Assembly (NCBI RefSeq): GCF_036588685.1
Contig: NC_086373.1
Coordinates: forward strand, 4,526,001 to 4,590,000
DNA: 64,000 nt
Direction: 5' to 3'
DNA from: Mytilus trossulus
Lineage: Eukaryota; Mollusca; Bivalvia; Mytilida; Mytilidae
Shown: piece by piece, positions 49,367 through 61,266 of the stretch
How the letters are laid out: each line of letters opens with the position of its first letter
Position numbering within the stretch: position 1 is the stretch's first letter
Notes under the pieces: generated by a model
The model's input: only the letters and a program-made list of their open reading frames with translations
Told to the model about the DNA's origin: nothing
Databases searched by the model: none
Translations under genes and position numbers: made by a program

Positions 49367-49725
49367 AATTTTGCCGACTAGCCCGTCAAGTACGCTGGAC
49401 GCCGGATTTTATTTTAGATATACAACATGTAATAAATATGATAAACATTGTTTAAGTAAACATCCACTCATTTTATAATCATTGATCATTACAACTAACT
49501 TAAGAAAGTTCTTCCCCGTACCAACGGCCAAGACACGCCCAGGAAAAACCAGAGATAAAACCATATTTTCTTTGATGGTCATAAAGGCTCTGGAAACCTG
49601 TGTTATACAGCAAAAGTATCTTTCGACAGACCGTCTCATAGGGAAAACACGAGAACCTGCGTTGATAATGAACTTTCATTCCTAATCAAAAACTACACTT
49701 ATAATAAAATTAAAGGTACCAATTT
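49367..49725 (-). repeat. Duplicated block C, copy 2
   Basis: Copy of 48054-48413; it lies directly downstream of the truncated tyrosine recombinase. Confidence 0.8.
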
Positions 49726-49736
49726 ATACCTTTTCC

Positions 49737-50605
49737 TTATACCTTTTCACCACCTGACCGCATTGAATGCAATCCAAGCTTCAGGTCTTTTGAAACTAGT
49801 TTCAGTCTAGAAATAATGCTTTCTCTGGCTGTAGTATAACTAAGCTTTTTGTTTTTATATATAAGTTTACAAATACTTTTAGAACGAAAATTAGGTCTAA
49901 ACAGTAAAAAATTTGATTCCAAATTGACACCTGAAAGATTTACATATTTCAAAAACATCTCATATGGACAAGCAATGGTATCCCCCTTGGAAATTAAAAC
50001 CTCATTACCATCACGATACTGGTCAGTCTTACTCTTCTCTATATACAAAATTAAATAATCTGATTTAACTTCAACATTTTTACACAAAAGAGAGCTAATC
50101 TCAGCGAAACGCAAAAACCCAGCAAAAGACAGTAAAATCATTGTTAAATCACGAACCACAAGTAAATCTTGGCTATCTGAAAACATGCTACACAATTTCA
50201 ATAACATATCTAATGAAACGGGGTCCTTCTTGTGTTTCTTAACAGTAGCCACTCTCTTGGCAGATTCTTGTAATGAATGTAAATATGAATTTTTAGTTGG
50301 ATCTGCAAAATTACTCATTTCATGCACCCATTTTATACTATATATAGCAGAATTAATAGTGTTACATGTAGCACCAGTGTCAAGCAAGTAAGTTATAAAT
50401 AAAGCTATATGAACCGGCTTTGCTGGTAAAGCTTGAAAACCATGTTTTTTAATAAATGTTTCCCAACGTTTAAATGCTTAAAAGTACGATTTTGCTGTAA
50501 TATCATTTCTACTGTTCACAATATAACTGGACATATGTTCTGCATACTTGAAAAGTTCAGATTCCTCGTCTACTCCGGCTTCTTTAACATCATCCTTAAT
50601 TTTGT
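49737..50605 (-). pseudogene. Tyrosine recombinase of a mobile element, broken
   Basis: The minus-strand frame from about 50605 reads a SAM-like core-binding region (…ESELFKYAEHMSSYIV…, then AFKRWETFIKKHGF) and a catalytic domain with box-I Arg in AGFLRFAEISSL and the HxxR motif in GLHSMRSGG. A TAA at 50478-50480 interrupts the N-terminal half. At the right of the protein the frame ends six residues after HSMR, so the segment carrying the catalytic Tyr is missing, replaced by short 'accttttccttatac' repetition and then block C. The type resembles recombinases of DIRS/Ngaro or Crypton-like elements. It is inactive. Confidence 0.75.
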
Positions 50606-50614
50606 CTCTCAAAC

Positions 50615-51274
50615 CTATTCCTTATCATTTTTTCTTTGCTGTTTCTTAGGACATTCCTGTTTCCAATGACCTTTTACACCACATTTAAAACATCTGCCTG
50701 GTTTTCTTGTCATACTAGTAACTGCTTGTTCTGCTGGTTGTACGTAGGGATGCACTCGTCTAGCTTTCTTTGTCTTATCAGCTTTCACCTTTCTTTCCGC
50801 TCTGTGTTCAGCCTTGTACAATTTCCTTTCATCCTCAGAATCATCTGCAAGCGGGTTGGTTTCATATTCATGTACAACTCGCCAGCCCAGCTCGGATGAA
50901 TCAGCAATACGTATTAACTTTTGTCTATAGTTCATTAAAGAAATACCTTCCGCTACCTTCTCCTTGGCTTTGCATACGGTATCTGGCGTTGGATTGTTAC
51001 CGTCCAATATACTGTCTGCTTCTTTCATTTTGCTGAGCACATTCACGTTTTGCTTAAATTGCTCTTAATTCCCTCGTTTCTTGAATTTGGGTCCATCCGT
51101 CAAGGTAGCTTCTATCTTGGAAACCTGTGTTTCTGCAAGCTGTTGTTGTTGCACATGCATCTGTCCCATTTCACTGGATATAATCGAACGCATTTGGTTC
51201 ATCATGTCATTTTGGTTTACCGTCAGAATATTCGAGACTTGAATTCTGATCTGCTCTTGAAGTTCGGCGTCCAT
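50615..51274 (-). pseudogene. Gag-like protein with CCHC zinc knuckle, one in-frame stop
   Basis: A single frame from ATG at 51274 (MDAELQEQIRIQVSNIL…, a Gln-rich, probably coiled-coil start) to the stop at 50615, 219 codons, interrupted only by TAA at 51065-51067. Near the C-terminus lies CFKCGVKGHWKQEC, a C-x2-C-x4-H-x4-C knuckle, followed by a basic tail. The recombinase frame begins just past the stop in the -1 register. Such gag-like nucleic-acid-binding proteins accompany retroelements; here no reverse transcriptase lies between the two frames. I conclude that it is the first ORF of the same element. Confidence 0.7.
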
Positions 51275-51447
51275 TTTGATGTGGACACTTCAAAGGACGG
51301 CTAGAAAGTGAGATACATTTACATGTATACCTTTTACCTGTAATCAATTTTGATTACAAACAAATCCTGATTGGACAATACTTTATTTACAAACCGTTAA
51401 TACAGACATTTTCCCGCTATTACTAGTTGAAACGCGGGAAAATTCAT
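51275..51447 (-). repeat. Duplicated block D, copy 2 (5' leader of the gag-recombinase element)
   Basis: It abuts the gag-like start codon and matches 48591-48764. On the minus strand it would be the leader or terminal repeat of the element. Confidence 0.75.
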
Positions 51448-51933
51448 TTATCATTGGTCATCTCAACTCGATTGCTTTTCTCACTTTCGCTGTGTCAACT
51501 CAAGCGAGAATATCAGTCTCGTTGAGATAATTAACGATAATCTATAGGTATATGGAAATACCTCATCAATAATATAATTATACCTTTTGTATGACATAAC
51601 ATTATATTAGAACTCAATAAATAATTTGCTTATTTTGTCAACCAAAGGAGGATTTAACTAGAAAGTATTTCCCCTTCTTTCAAGATGTTTGGTTGCTACA
51701 TTAAAAAAGTAATCATTGACAACTTCTTTCATTCAATGACTTTATGATTGCTTTAGGTTGGTTGCTTCTAACAATTTAATTAGAAATGTCTTCAACTGTC
51801 ATGCGAGCTGTTGCATAGATCAATAAGGAAATGTAAAAATATCAAATATTTATCGACAGTGATTGAGATATAACAAATTCAACGCTCTGTCGATTTTCTA
51901 ATGACAAGGTAGTAAACACGAAAGGCCTATGGT
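51448..51933. other. 5' flank of fucosidase copy C
   Basis: AT-rich. It contains a small imperfect fold-back at about 51459-51534 ('atctcaactcgattgctttt' to 'ctcgttgagat'), with a reversed relative at about 60063-60150. Proximal E-boxes follow. Confidence 0.5.
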
Positions 51934-51951
51934 CATGTGATAAATCATGTG
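51934..51951 (+). promoter_or_regulatory. Paired CATGTG E-boxes, copy C
   Basis: CATGTG at 51934-51939 and 51946-51951, 12 bp start to start and 17 bases before the start codon. Both sit in the TCATGTGA context. Confidence 0.5.
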
Positions 51952-51968
51952 AGCTTTAAATTGTAAAC

Positions 51969-54900
51969 ATGGCAAAACAGTACTTGTTGCTGTTCATTTG
52001 TTGCATTGGGATACACTATAGTAATGCAAAATATACTCCTGATTGGGCATCTTTGGATACACGACCGTTACCAACATGGTATGACGAAGCCAAATTTGGA
52101 ATTTTCATTCATTGGGGAGTATTTTCTGTTCCAAGTTTCCATGGAGCATGGTTTTGGCCGTTGTGGAAGTCGAGCAACCCATCTCCAGATATTGCAGATT
52201 TTATGAAAAAGAATTACCCACCTGATTTTACCTATGCTGACTTTGCAAAAGATTTCACAGCAGAATTTTTTAATCCAGACGAGTGGGCAGACATATTTAA
52301 AGCATCGGGAGCTGGGTAAGAATTTGAAGATATATTTTAAGCAATGGGAACAGGTCACAAGAGAATGCTTGTAACGTAAGATTTACACTACAGCATTTGG
52401 ACGTGTAATGATTGGTATTTATTCTGAAAACGTGGTCTATTTATTTTTACTTGCTTTTAGTTACTGAAAAACCTCGTAAATCGCTATTTTGTCTTATGTC
52501 TTTTCTTTTGTGTGCCTAGAATCTGTCTGTCGAGTAAGGCCCTTTAAGTTAGTTGTTGCCAATAGTGTGCTGACACACCACCGTACTAGGTTAATGGGTA
52601 GTTGAGCGTTTATAAACATTATTACTCAACAGATTAGTTATATCTCTGTACCAAATGAAGGTAGTTTAGTGACTTTCGTTGGTTGACGTATGTCATAATC
52701 GTTTTTTACTATAATTTTTAGGTTTGAATATTTTTTTTAGATATGTTGTTCTTACCAGTAAACATGGTGAAGGATTTCCCAACTGGCCGTCCTCTCATTC
52801 TTTTAACTGGAATGCAAAAGCAGTTGGACCAAACAGGGATCTTGTTGGTAGGTAAAATCAAGTGTATTGAATAACAAGAAATATATCTTTAAAAAAGTTT
52901 TTTTTTATATACTGGCTTTAATTCTATATATAATGAAATAATTATGATTTCGTATTATTTGCGGTCTGACTCATAAGTGAATTTGCTAGAGGGCGATAAA
53001 TATTACAACGACAAAGCACATACGTTGTAAGATTGTTTCTTATGCACTGTTTAAAAGCAAAATGATCTATGTTTATTTGCAATCTAGTATCAAAATTTTC
53101 TTCAGGCAATATAAAGCGATGAATAAAATTTGATTTAAAGAGTATTTTCGTTGATAAATGATTCCATTATATTATATGCTCTTTATAATTCAAACTTTGT
53201 TAGTTTTTAAAACTTTCACATTTTGCAAAAAATGCATTTACATTTTCTCCATGCTGATGACGAGAAACTTTATATTTGCTTGTTTAATTCTGTTAAGTCA
53301 CGTACTGAAACCTGTTGGTATCATACACATAGACTAATAAACTTTAAAGCCTAGAAATGTCAACACCCAGCGCCGAAGGTGTATGCTCTTAGACTAAAGT
53401 TAGATAGTTAAATGTAACACTGACAAACGATCGATATCTAAAGTCTTTATTAATTGTTTTAGGTGATCTGGCTGCAGCAATACGAAACAGAACGGATATA
53501 AAGTTTGGAACATACTACTGTCTTTCAGAGTGGCTTCATCCACTGTATATGCAAGATAAGGCATCAAACTTCACAACTCAGAATTTTGTAAAGGTAAAAT
53601 TCTATAAACAGAAACGGTCCAGAGTACACTTTATGCTTCATATAATATTTATTAAATAAGTAGGTTGATTAGTAAAAAAATATGTAATACCAGTGAGCTA
53701 TCCATCCAAACACATACTGAAATCTTGGTATCATAAAAATGTTTCATTATTGGCATATCTGTTGTTCTTATACCTTAGCACAGTGGAAATATTATCCACT
53801 CATCATGTTAAGAGTAAAAACATCAAATTATGCTATATAAAGTTTTGTTAATTAAAGTCGATATTTCTGTTTATGATTTCCTTTTGTTGAATTGTTTTAA
53901 ATTGTAGTATCAATTTGGTATTTGCTTGCTATTTTAGACAAAAACCATGCCTGACCTTTATGAACTAGTAAGTAAATATAAACCAGAAATTGTATGGGCT
54001 GATATGGTTGATGATTTAGGATCTTCTTCGTACTGGACTTCAAAAGAATTTCTTGCTTGGTTGTTCAATGAAAGGTAACTGTACAATATACTTTTACACT
54101 TTTATTCTAATTGTAAACCATTATTTTTGCAACACTACTTAGAAATCTGGTTAGGTATATAAATTGTTTTGTAAAACTTTCCCCGTTCTGTATAAGCGTA
54201 TTTAATATGCGTCGATATGAATTTATACCATAACATTATCCAAAGTATTATCATATGTAGGAAATAGTATGGACTAAGGGCTTTACGAATTACACGAAGA
54301 CAGCTCAATCAGCCATGATAATTTTTTTAATTAATTGGTTTTACATTACAAACATAGTTGATAGTTTAAGGCTATGTTTACCTTTTCGGTAGGACAAAAC
54401 CCCGCAACCGGCGTCGGATTTTGGTTGGCCCATAAACAAAATGTGTACTAGTTCAATGAAATTGGACGTCATACTAAACTCCAAAATTTTATATGAACTA
54501 TAATAAAAAAAAACCAACAATACAAGATTAACATTTGTCAGCACAAATACATTGTATATACAACTACAGTGATTTTTTTGTACTTTTCGAGGTCGGCAAA
54601 AAACGTGTGTGCGCACTTCGATATAAAAATAAGAAATAAAATGATTGACCATAAGCCAAATCTCCTCCAGAAACCAAATGACGTAGAAGTTTACAACAAT
54701 ATGTCATTCGGCAGATTCAGATAAGGCGGTTTTAACTATTGTTTCATCATACCATATTGTGTGCCTGTATCAAGGCTGATTCGTGTGTTGCTAGTTGTTG
54801 CTTTTCTTTGAAGGAACCGAAAGTGTCTGTATGGTTGGTACCATAAGTGTCTTTACATTTTTTTTATCTTGTGACCTCTTTTCAATTCGTTTACTTATAG

Positions 54901-57900
54901 TCCAGTAAAGGACACGGTTGTGACAAATGACCGATTTGGCCAAGATTGTAAATGCAAACATGGTAGCTACAAAACCTGTACAGATAAGTTCAATCCAGGT
55001 TAGTGAATAAATACATTGCACAGCGCCAACCTGGGGGAACCCGTTATTACCGAAAAGGTAACAAAACGTGCAAAGAATATAGTATTAATCGTTCTGAAAC
55101 TTAAGAAAAAACCTAAGACACTGAATCATTTAGAACTATTATGAAAAAAACAAAGTGAAACTCATGCAAAACAAAAAAAGATATTTATCAAAAAATAACA
55201 CATTGTGTCCTAAATACTTATCTAATAGTAAATATCGTTCGGATTGCAACCAGAAAGTTGAGTGCCAGGTTTATACAATTCACTACAATTTTTTTTGTCG
55301 AAATTACCGTTTGGATTCGTAAAGTATGAACCAACGTGCACAAAGAAGTTTAATATATAAATGCAGGCTTTGGTTCAATTACATCTTCAACATAATAAGT
55401 ACCAAAAACCTTGTTCCCACTGACTTTCATTGTGTCTATACAATTTCTCGTGTGGTCAATAATTAAATTTGTAGGTAAATGGCATGTTTAGGAATGGGTA
55501 CATTTATTTTTATTCTCGTTGTTATGTTGAGGTTCTTGCATAAAGTACTTATCACATTTGTCAGTTGTAATATATAACAGATCTGACCAGACAGTAATAC
55601 AGTTGTAGTAATTACTGTGTTTTAATCTTATTCATAATATGTTTAAAATCATAGGTAATGAAATATTAAGCACCGTGGTTATATCCAATGATACAGGTGC
55701 AAATGATTTCTATTTCAACTTTCAGGTGTTTTACAGAAATTCAAATGGGAAAATTGTATGACTATAGATAGGTATGCCTGGGGGTACCGAAGAAATGCTG
55801 TTGTTGGAGACTTTCTGACTATTCATGAAATCATTTCAACCTTTGCATCGACAATAAGGTAAGTAAAATATCCTCATGGAAAAGAAATGTAAGCATTAGA
55901 TTCAAGATACATTCAAAAACTTGTCTGGACTCTGGTCATTATAAAGAGTTCCAAGCATTAACTTTGAACATGTAATATTAAAAGTATTGGTAATATAAAA
56001 TCCAAGGGAAATTGAAGGTTTTAAATCAATAAACATGTTTAAAATATGTTGTTTTTTTCAACCGCCTTCTTTGTTATCCCAACGCTTCATGCATAGTTAA
56101 TCATATCGACATGGAAGTTTGTGCATTTTTCTAACTATAATATGGAGATGTTCATGTTGGTAGGATATTTCAGCTTAGTGAGTTTTTTACTAGATTAATG
56201 GCTCATCAGACTTAAAAGTCGTTGGCCTGACCCATATTCTACTTTGACATCACAAGTTCTCAAAAAATATTCATTGTATCAACATCAACACTTAATACCT
56301 AGTTACATCATTTAATGATGATATTTAGGCGGTAGTTTATCTATTTAATAATAATATTCTTGCTTGTTATGTCATAGTTGTGGCGGTAATATGCTGATGA
56401 ATGTAGGACCAACAAAATTTGGCAAAATCATGCCAATATTTGAAGAAAGACTTCGTCAGTTCGGCCAATGGTTGAAGGTTAATGGAGAGGCAGTTTACAG
56501 TACAGTTCCATGGAGTCACCAGAATGACACAGTAATCATAAATACTTGGTATGATATCTTTTAAGTTGCACTACACGAAACTGTAAAAGGTTTACAAACA
56601 ATAAATGGTTATAAATCTTGCACATTAATACAAATTGACAAGACGTATTAATGTAAATGTAATACGGTCCTAGCATTCATCTCTTCTTTTACTATACAAA
56701 CCTCTAGATAATTTCAAATATTATTTATGCTGGTTTGTTCGTCCTTTTCTGGTACTCGATTGATCGTAGAAATCAGATAATACGATTTTAAAAAAAAGCA
56801 ACACAATCGACTTATAGAAAATGCTTTTCTTGTGTTTTATAGGTCAATACGTTATATATGGACCTGTTCAGATTATATTTGGCCGAGGACGAAGTACGAG
56901 TGTCTATATAGTAAATTGTATTTTGCAAGAAGTTTAATATGAAATTGAAAATTTCCATATTCTTTGAACAACTTAATAAGTTGTTTCATCAGCTTCCTTG
57001 TATTCTTAGTGTCTGTATTTAACATAAATTCTTGAAATCTCCTGATAAACTTGAAAATTTTCTCTTTAGTTTAGTTTAAACATATTTATTTATAGTGGAT
57101 TGGGAAACAAGTTTTGCAACTTATATTAATCCCTTTCCACTTTGCGGGTGCGAGTGCTGTCTTGTAGCGGCATTAGCCTACTCTTTTTCGAAATCTACAA
57201 GGGTGTCTTTAACGTGCAAGAGATGTGGCTCTCTCTTAACACGGGTCAGCCATTTATCGTCCCTTTCCGACGGACTATCATCGTTTCCTCAAGACCATAC
57301 TCGCAGATGGTGTCAAGGGAGAGCCGAAAATTGAGTTTCTGAAATTTTCATCCCAAACGGGAATCGAACCAGGAACCTTTGTGTTAGTAGTCCGATGCAC
57401 TAACCACTACACCATGGCTCTACAATTTTCTCTTTGTCTGCTGCGGCGATTTCTCCAATGTTTTTATGTTTGACGTCATGTCGTCATTAGTCTTAAGTCT
57501 ATCAATGCCCATGCTACGTCAATCTTTAAAGACCCAAATGTTGCAAAACACTTATCATACCTCCATGAAAAATATGTTGTTGTCCCCGCAGTTGAAATCA
57601 TACCTTCGTAAATTTACGGACGCCCTCATGATTTGGTTGACTGTTATGGAATAATCGTTTCACAGATGATATCAGATATGGTCCTTACGTCGTAACTACA
57701 ATCCCCTACCCTTTAATGAATGTGACCTACCGAAGTACACTATTTATCAGATTATTTTATAACATGAGCAACACGACGGGTGCCACATGTGGAGCAGTAT
57801 CTGCTTACCCTTCATGAGATCACCTGAGATCACCCCTAGTTTTTGGAAGGGTTCGTGTTATTTATTATTTAGTTATCTATGTTGTGTCATGTGTACTATT

Positions 57901-58455
57901 GTTTGTTTGTTTGTGTTTATTTTCGACTTATGAGTTTGACTGTCCATCTGGTATCTTTCGTCCTTCTTTTTAAACAAGATGTTTTTTTTAAATCGACAAC
58001 TAATATACATATCAATAGAACCATAACGTCAATAAACATAGAAATAGAAACAAGGCTTTGGATACGTAAAATAACATTTAAAAACACGTGATCGTAATAT
58101 CCAAAATAGTGGAATGCTACACCATATGCAATATAAAGCTTTTTATCTTATTGAATATTTCAAGGATCTGTTAAACCGATGTTGGTTTTACAGGTACACG
58201 AAACGAAAATTGGAGAAGGAAGGAACTGTGGTTTATGTTTTTCTTCTTTCATGGCCTGAAGACACAGTTCTGAAATTAGGAGCACCAATTCCATCAGAGC
58301 AGACAGAAGTCAGCATGCTCGGTTACCCAGACAAATTTATCTGGAAAGCTGGTCCAGGAGGCCAAGGAATTTATGTCACTATACCAATTATACCATGGAA
58401 CAAACTGCCATGCGAATGGTCATGGGTACTTAAAATAACTCTTATAACCAATTAG
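51969..58455 (+). CDS. Alpha-L-fucosidase-like protein (GH29), copy C, several pocket residues changed
   Basis: Exons: 51969-52315, 52741-52847, 53463-53593, 53938-54074, 54901-54998, 55726-55858, 56378-56548, 58194-58455. All are GT-AG, exon lengths equal those of copy B, and they join to 461 aa. Signal peptide about 20 residues. It keeps IHWG (His48), WADM (Asp217), Arg252 and KWENC (Glu282). It changes the conserved SEW to GAW (Glu60 to Ala), KHHEG to KHGEG (Gly125) and NDRW to NDRF (Phe253). In the Thermotoga GH29 structure the residues aligned with Glu60 and Gly125 contact fucose, so ordinary substrate binding should be weakened. The frame is fully open, which argues for a protein under selection rather than a decaying gene. 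Confidence 0.92.
57080..57421 (-). mobile_element. tRNA-derived SINE in intron 7 of copy C
   Basis: On the minus strand the head reads 'agagccatggtgtagtggtt' (A-box, about 57401-57414) and 'cctggttcgattcccg' (B-box, about 57358-57370), followed by a ~260-bp body with 'gacggactatcatcg'-complement text and 'gccacatctcttgcacgtta', ending in 'tccactataaataaatat'. The anticodon arm no longer pairs, so this is a SINE and not a tRNA gene. Confidence 0.75.
57530..57965 (+). pseudogene. Decayed reverse-transcriptase element 3' part in intron 7 of copy C
   Basis: Matches the second half and tail of the 12490-13490 family ('acggacgccctcatgatttg', 'gggtgccacatgtggagcag', 'tttattttcgacttatgagt'). Just before it is 'cttatcatacctccatgaaa', typical of a neighbouring part of the same polyprotein. 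Confidence 0.5.
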
Positions 58456-61266
58456 ACTTACAATTTACTTGATGAGTACCTTTGATATGTATGATAATTA
58501 TTTAAAACTGGAAACGTGTATGAATCTTGGATGCATGTCACTCTTACAATTCATAATTAAGGTACTGTTTGTTTACCATTGGTAACATCTGAAATGTTAA
58601 CAAATGTGCCGTTTGTATGCTGATCACATATGTGCTAACAATTGTCAGAGTGTAGAGTGTATATTTGATCATCGGTAAGTGATTGTCACAGAAAAATAAA
58701 TGTCTTCTTCTATGCCATATTCGTTTCAGTCTCTCTCCATATCAATTCAGATTGAACAAAATCATGTCCGTGTAGTTCTGTTGATCTAAATCAAACTTAT
58801 GATAATAAATTTAATCATTTTTTAGTACAGAAAATCAGAAGTGGTATTGATGAAATTGGTTAGCTGGAGATAATGCTTTTCTTGTGTTTCATTGTGCAAC
58901 ATTCTACGGCGTGATACGTATGTTACGAAAACTATGAATATTTGAAGTTTCTGTATGTTAACATACTGCGTGGAATAGTTCCAACGCAACTTGTGATTAA
59001 AATTGTTTAAAGACAAAATGTATAGAGGGCAATAAAAAATAAAAATCGTAAAAGAAACTAAAAAAAATGTTTTAAAATGTATTCTTGTATGTTGTTTGAT
59101 CTCAATATCTCATGTGTGTAAGCCTACAGACTTTACTCCAAGGTTAAATTATATTGACCATATATTAAACCTCATTGTGTTTGCTTGATCTGATTATTTC
59201 TATAATTTAAGTTATACGGAAACACCTCCCATAAATCATAGATAATAGACAACCCTAAAGCTGATTTCGACAATTTCAACACTTTTTTTTATAAATGTTG
59301 TCAATTAAACTCATCTTAGATACCAGGATATCAGGTAGAAAAGCTTTATAATTTCATAAACAGATATTTTATAAATATGACCATATCAATGATTACTCAT
59401 GTCAACACAGAAGTGCGGATTACTGGGCTGGTGATACCCTCTGGGAACTCCACCAGCAGTGGCATCGAACCAGTGGTTGTAAATAAACTCATTATAGATA
59501 CCGGGACTGAATTTTGTTTTTACGCCAGACGCGCGTTTCGTCTACAAAAGACTCCCCCAGTAACGCTCGAGTCCAAAGAAGTTTAAAAAGGCAAAAACTA
59601 AGTACTAAGTTGAAGAGCATTGAGAACCAAAGGCATACGCAAAGTACTTTTCTTTTTAGGAAAACAGTTCCGAATGTTTTGAAAATTAAAGCTAACGTTT
59701 ACAAATTTTTAACCTTTATATGTTAAACACTTTTTATAAATACTGATTAAAAAATCAACATAAAAGAGCTATGAGTAGATTATATATCACCAACGCAACT
59801 ACGAGCAACTACGAGCATGTACATCAGTATTTCTCTCATAATAACGTTAATTTTCAAACAGATTAAAGAATCACGAATCTTACCGCTGTATACAAACAAT
59901 TATCCTTTTGATAAAAAAGAAAACAACTTGTGAGCTTTTTTACCAACAATGTCAAAGGCATATACTTTATCATAAATATATTATATAAAAATGAAAATAT
60001 ATGGTTGTTGTCAGTGTGACAACTATCAACTCGTTTTCAAGTGTGGATATTTATAGATAATCATTGATCAACTCAACAATATTGACTTCCTCGCTTGAGG
60101 CGGAACGGTGACAGCGAGAAAAGCAATCGAGTTTAGATGACCAATGATAATCTGTTTTTCGCTATTTTACCCATGACGACATTGTCAATTTCATATCAAA
60201 CTCATAAGCAACGGCACGTGCCTCCTTAGTTTCTAGCAATAATTTTCCATCCCAAGCGAGTAGCATGATATGGAAATTTATCAAAAATAGATCTATCAGG
60301 GGATAACAACGGAACAACAGAAACACTGAAGTACCAAAAATGCCAACATTCATAGAAACGAACTATTTGATAACAGCCGCCATATTTCTGACTTGGTACA
60401 GGACATTTAATGAAAAATTATGGGTTGAACCTGGTTTTATGGCTAGACAAACCTCTTACTTCTATGGCATTGTTAAAAAACAATCGCTAAAATGACAATA
60501 CTACGTGATAGAAATACAGCACAATCATGAACACTCAGCACAGAAAAATGCACACATAAATGATATCATAGAATTTAACCATCAACTGAAGTTATATAAG
60601 AACTCTTTTAAAAATGCATCTGATGTTTGATGGAATCCTCTCCCTGATGGTTTTATATTGATTGGCGATAGTGGTTTTAGAAATATGCTAAATAACGATA
60701 GTTTAACATATCGTAAAGCTATGACTCTGTATTGAATGCAAGTGTTTGTGCAGTTTCATAATATTTTTTTGTTTTTATACCCTTTTTTATCACCATTATA
60801 ATCCTGCTTATCTGCAAATAAAAATTATTTTTGATTCAATATTTAGCTTATTATGCTAATTTCTACTGAATTAAAGTGTGTCATTAGTGTGTTGGTTAAC
60901 TTATTGCATGTTTGTTTGTATTGTAAGTCTTGTGTGTCGATTGAAAGCTCAGTAGAGCTTTTGTTTATTATTGGCTCAAAATTCTGTCGACTGTAAATAA
61001 AGCTTATTCATTCATTATTTTTACTTATATTATTTGAATACGTTTGTCTCGTAGTTTTATTTATTTTCCTGTGTTTTTTTTATAATTACCTTTAGAAATA
61101 AGTAATACACTGCTTGTTTCATACTTGATCGAACTGTAAGAAACCAACTGTAAAGTACATTTATCTATCGATTATTTTCTTCCCTTACAACTTTGAACTA
61201 TAACCAGTTCTACGCTCCAAAGATTTTTACATTAAAAAGTAGTACAATATAAAGGAACTGTTTTTA
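58456..61266. other. Intergenic region between copies C and D
   Basis: A candidate AATAAA for copy C is at 58695-58700, about 240 bases after the stop. About 59390-59650 is a dispersed repeat, 60063-60150 a fold-back relative of 51459-51534, and 60381-60460 a relative of the repeat that spawned the copy B minisatellite. No gene is supported. Confidence 0.5.
59390..59650 (+). repeat. Dispersed 'gccagacgcgcgtttcgtctac' family, fullest copy
   Basis: Contains 'tactgggctggtgatacc', 'caccagcagtggcatcgaac', 'gccagacgcgcgtttcgtct' and 'aagttgaagagcattgagaa'. Other members or fragments: 62899-63025, 38095-38235 (reversed), 31420-31474 joined to 35371-35410 (split by the 3.9-kb element), 46400-46590 and 48400-48500 (diverged). 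Confidence 0.65.

Noticed and set aside
57095-57334. 79-aa open frame
   Set aside because: It is the reverse of the SINE body.
57348-57421. A tRNA gene on the minus strand
   Set aside because: The A and B boxes are present but the anticodon stem does not pair and the head continues into a SINE body.
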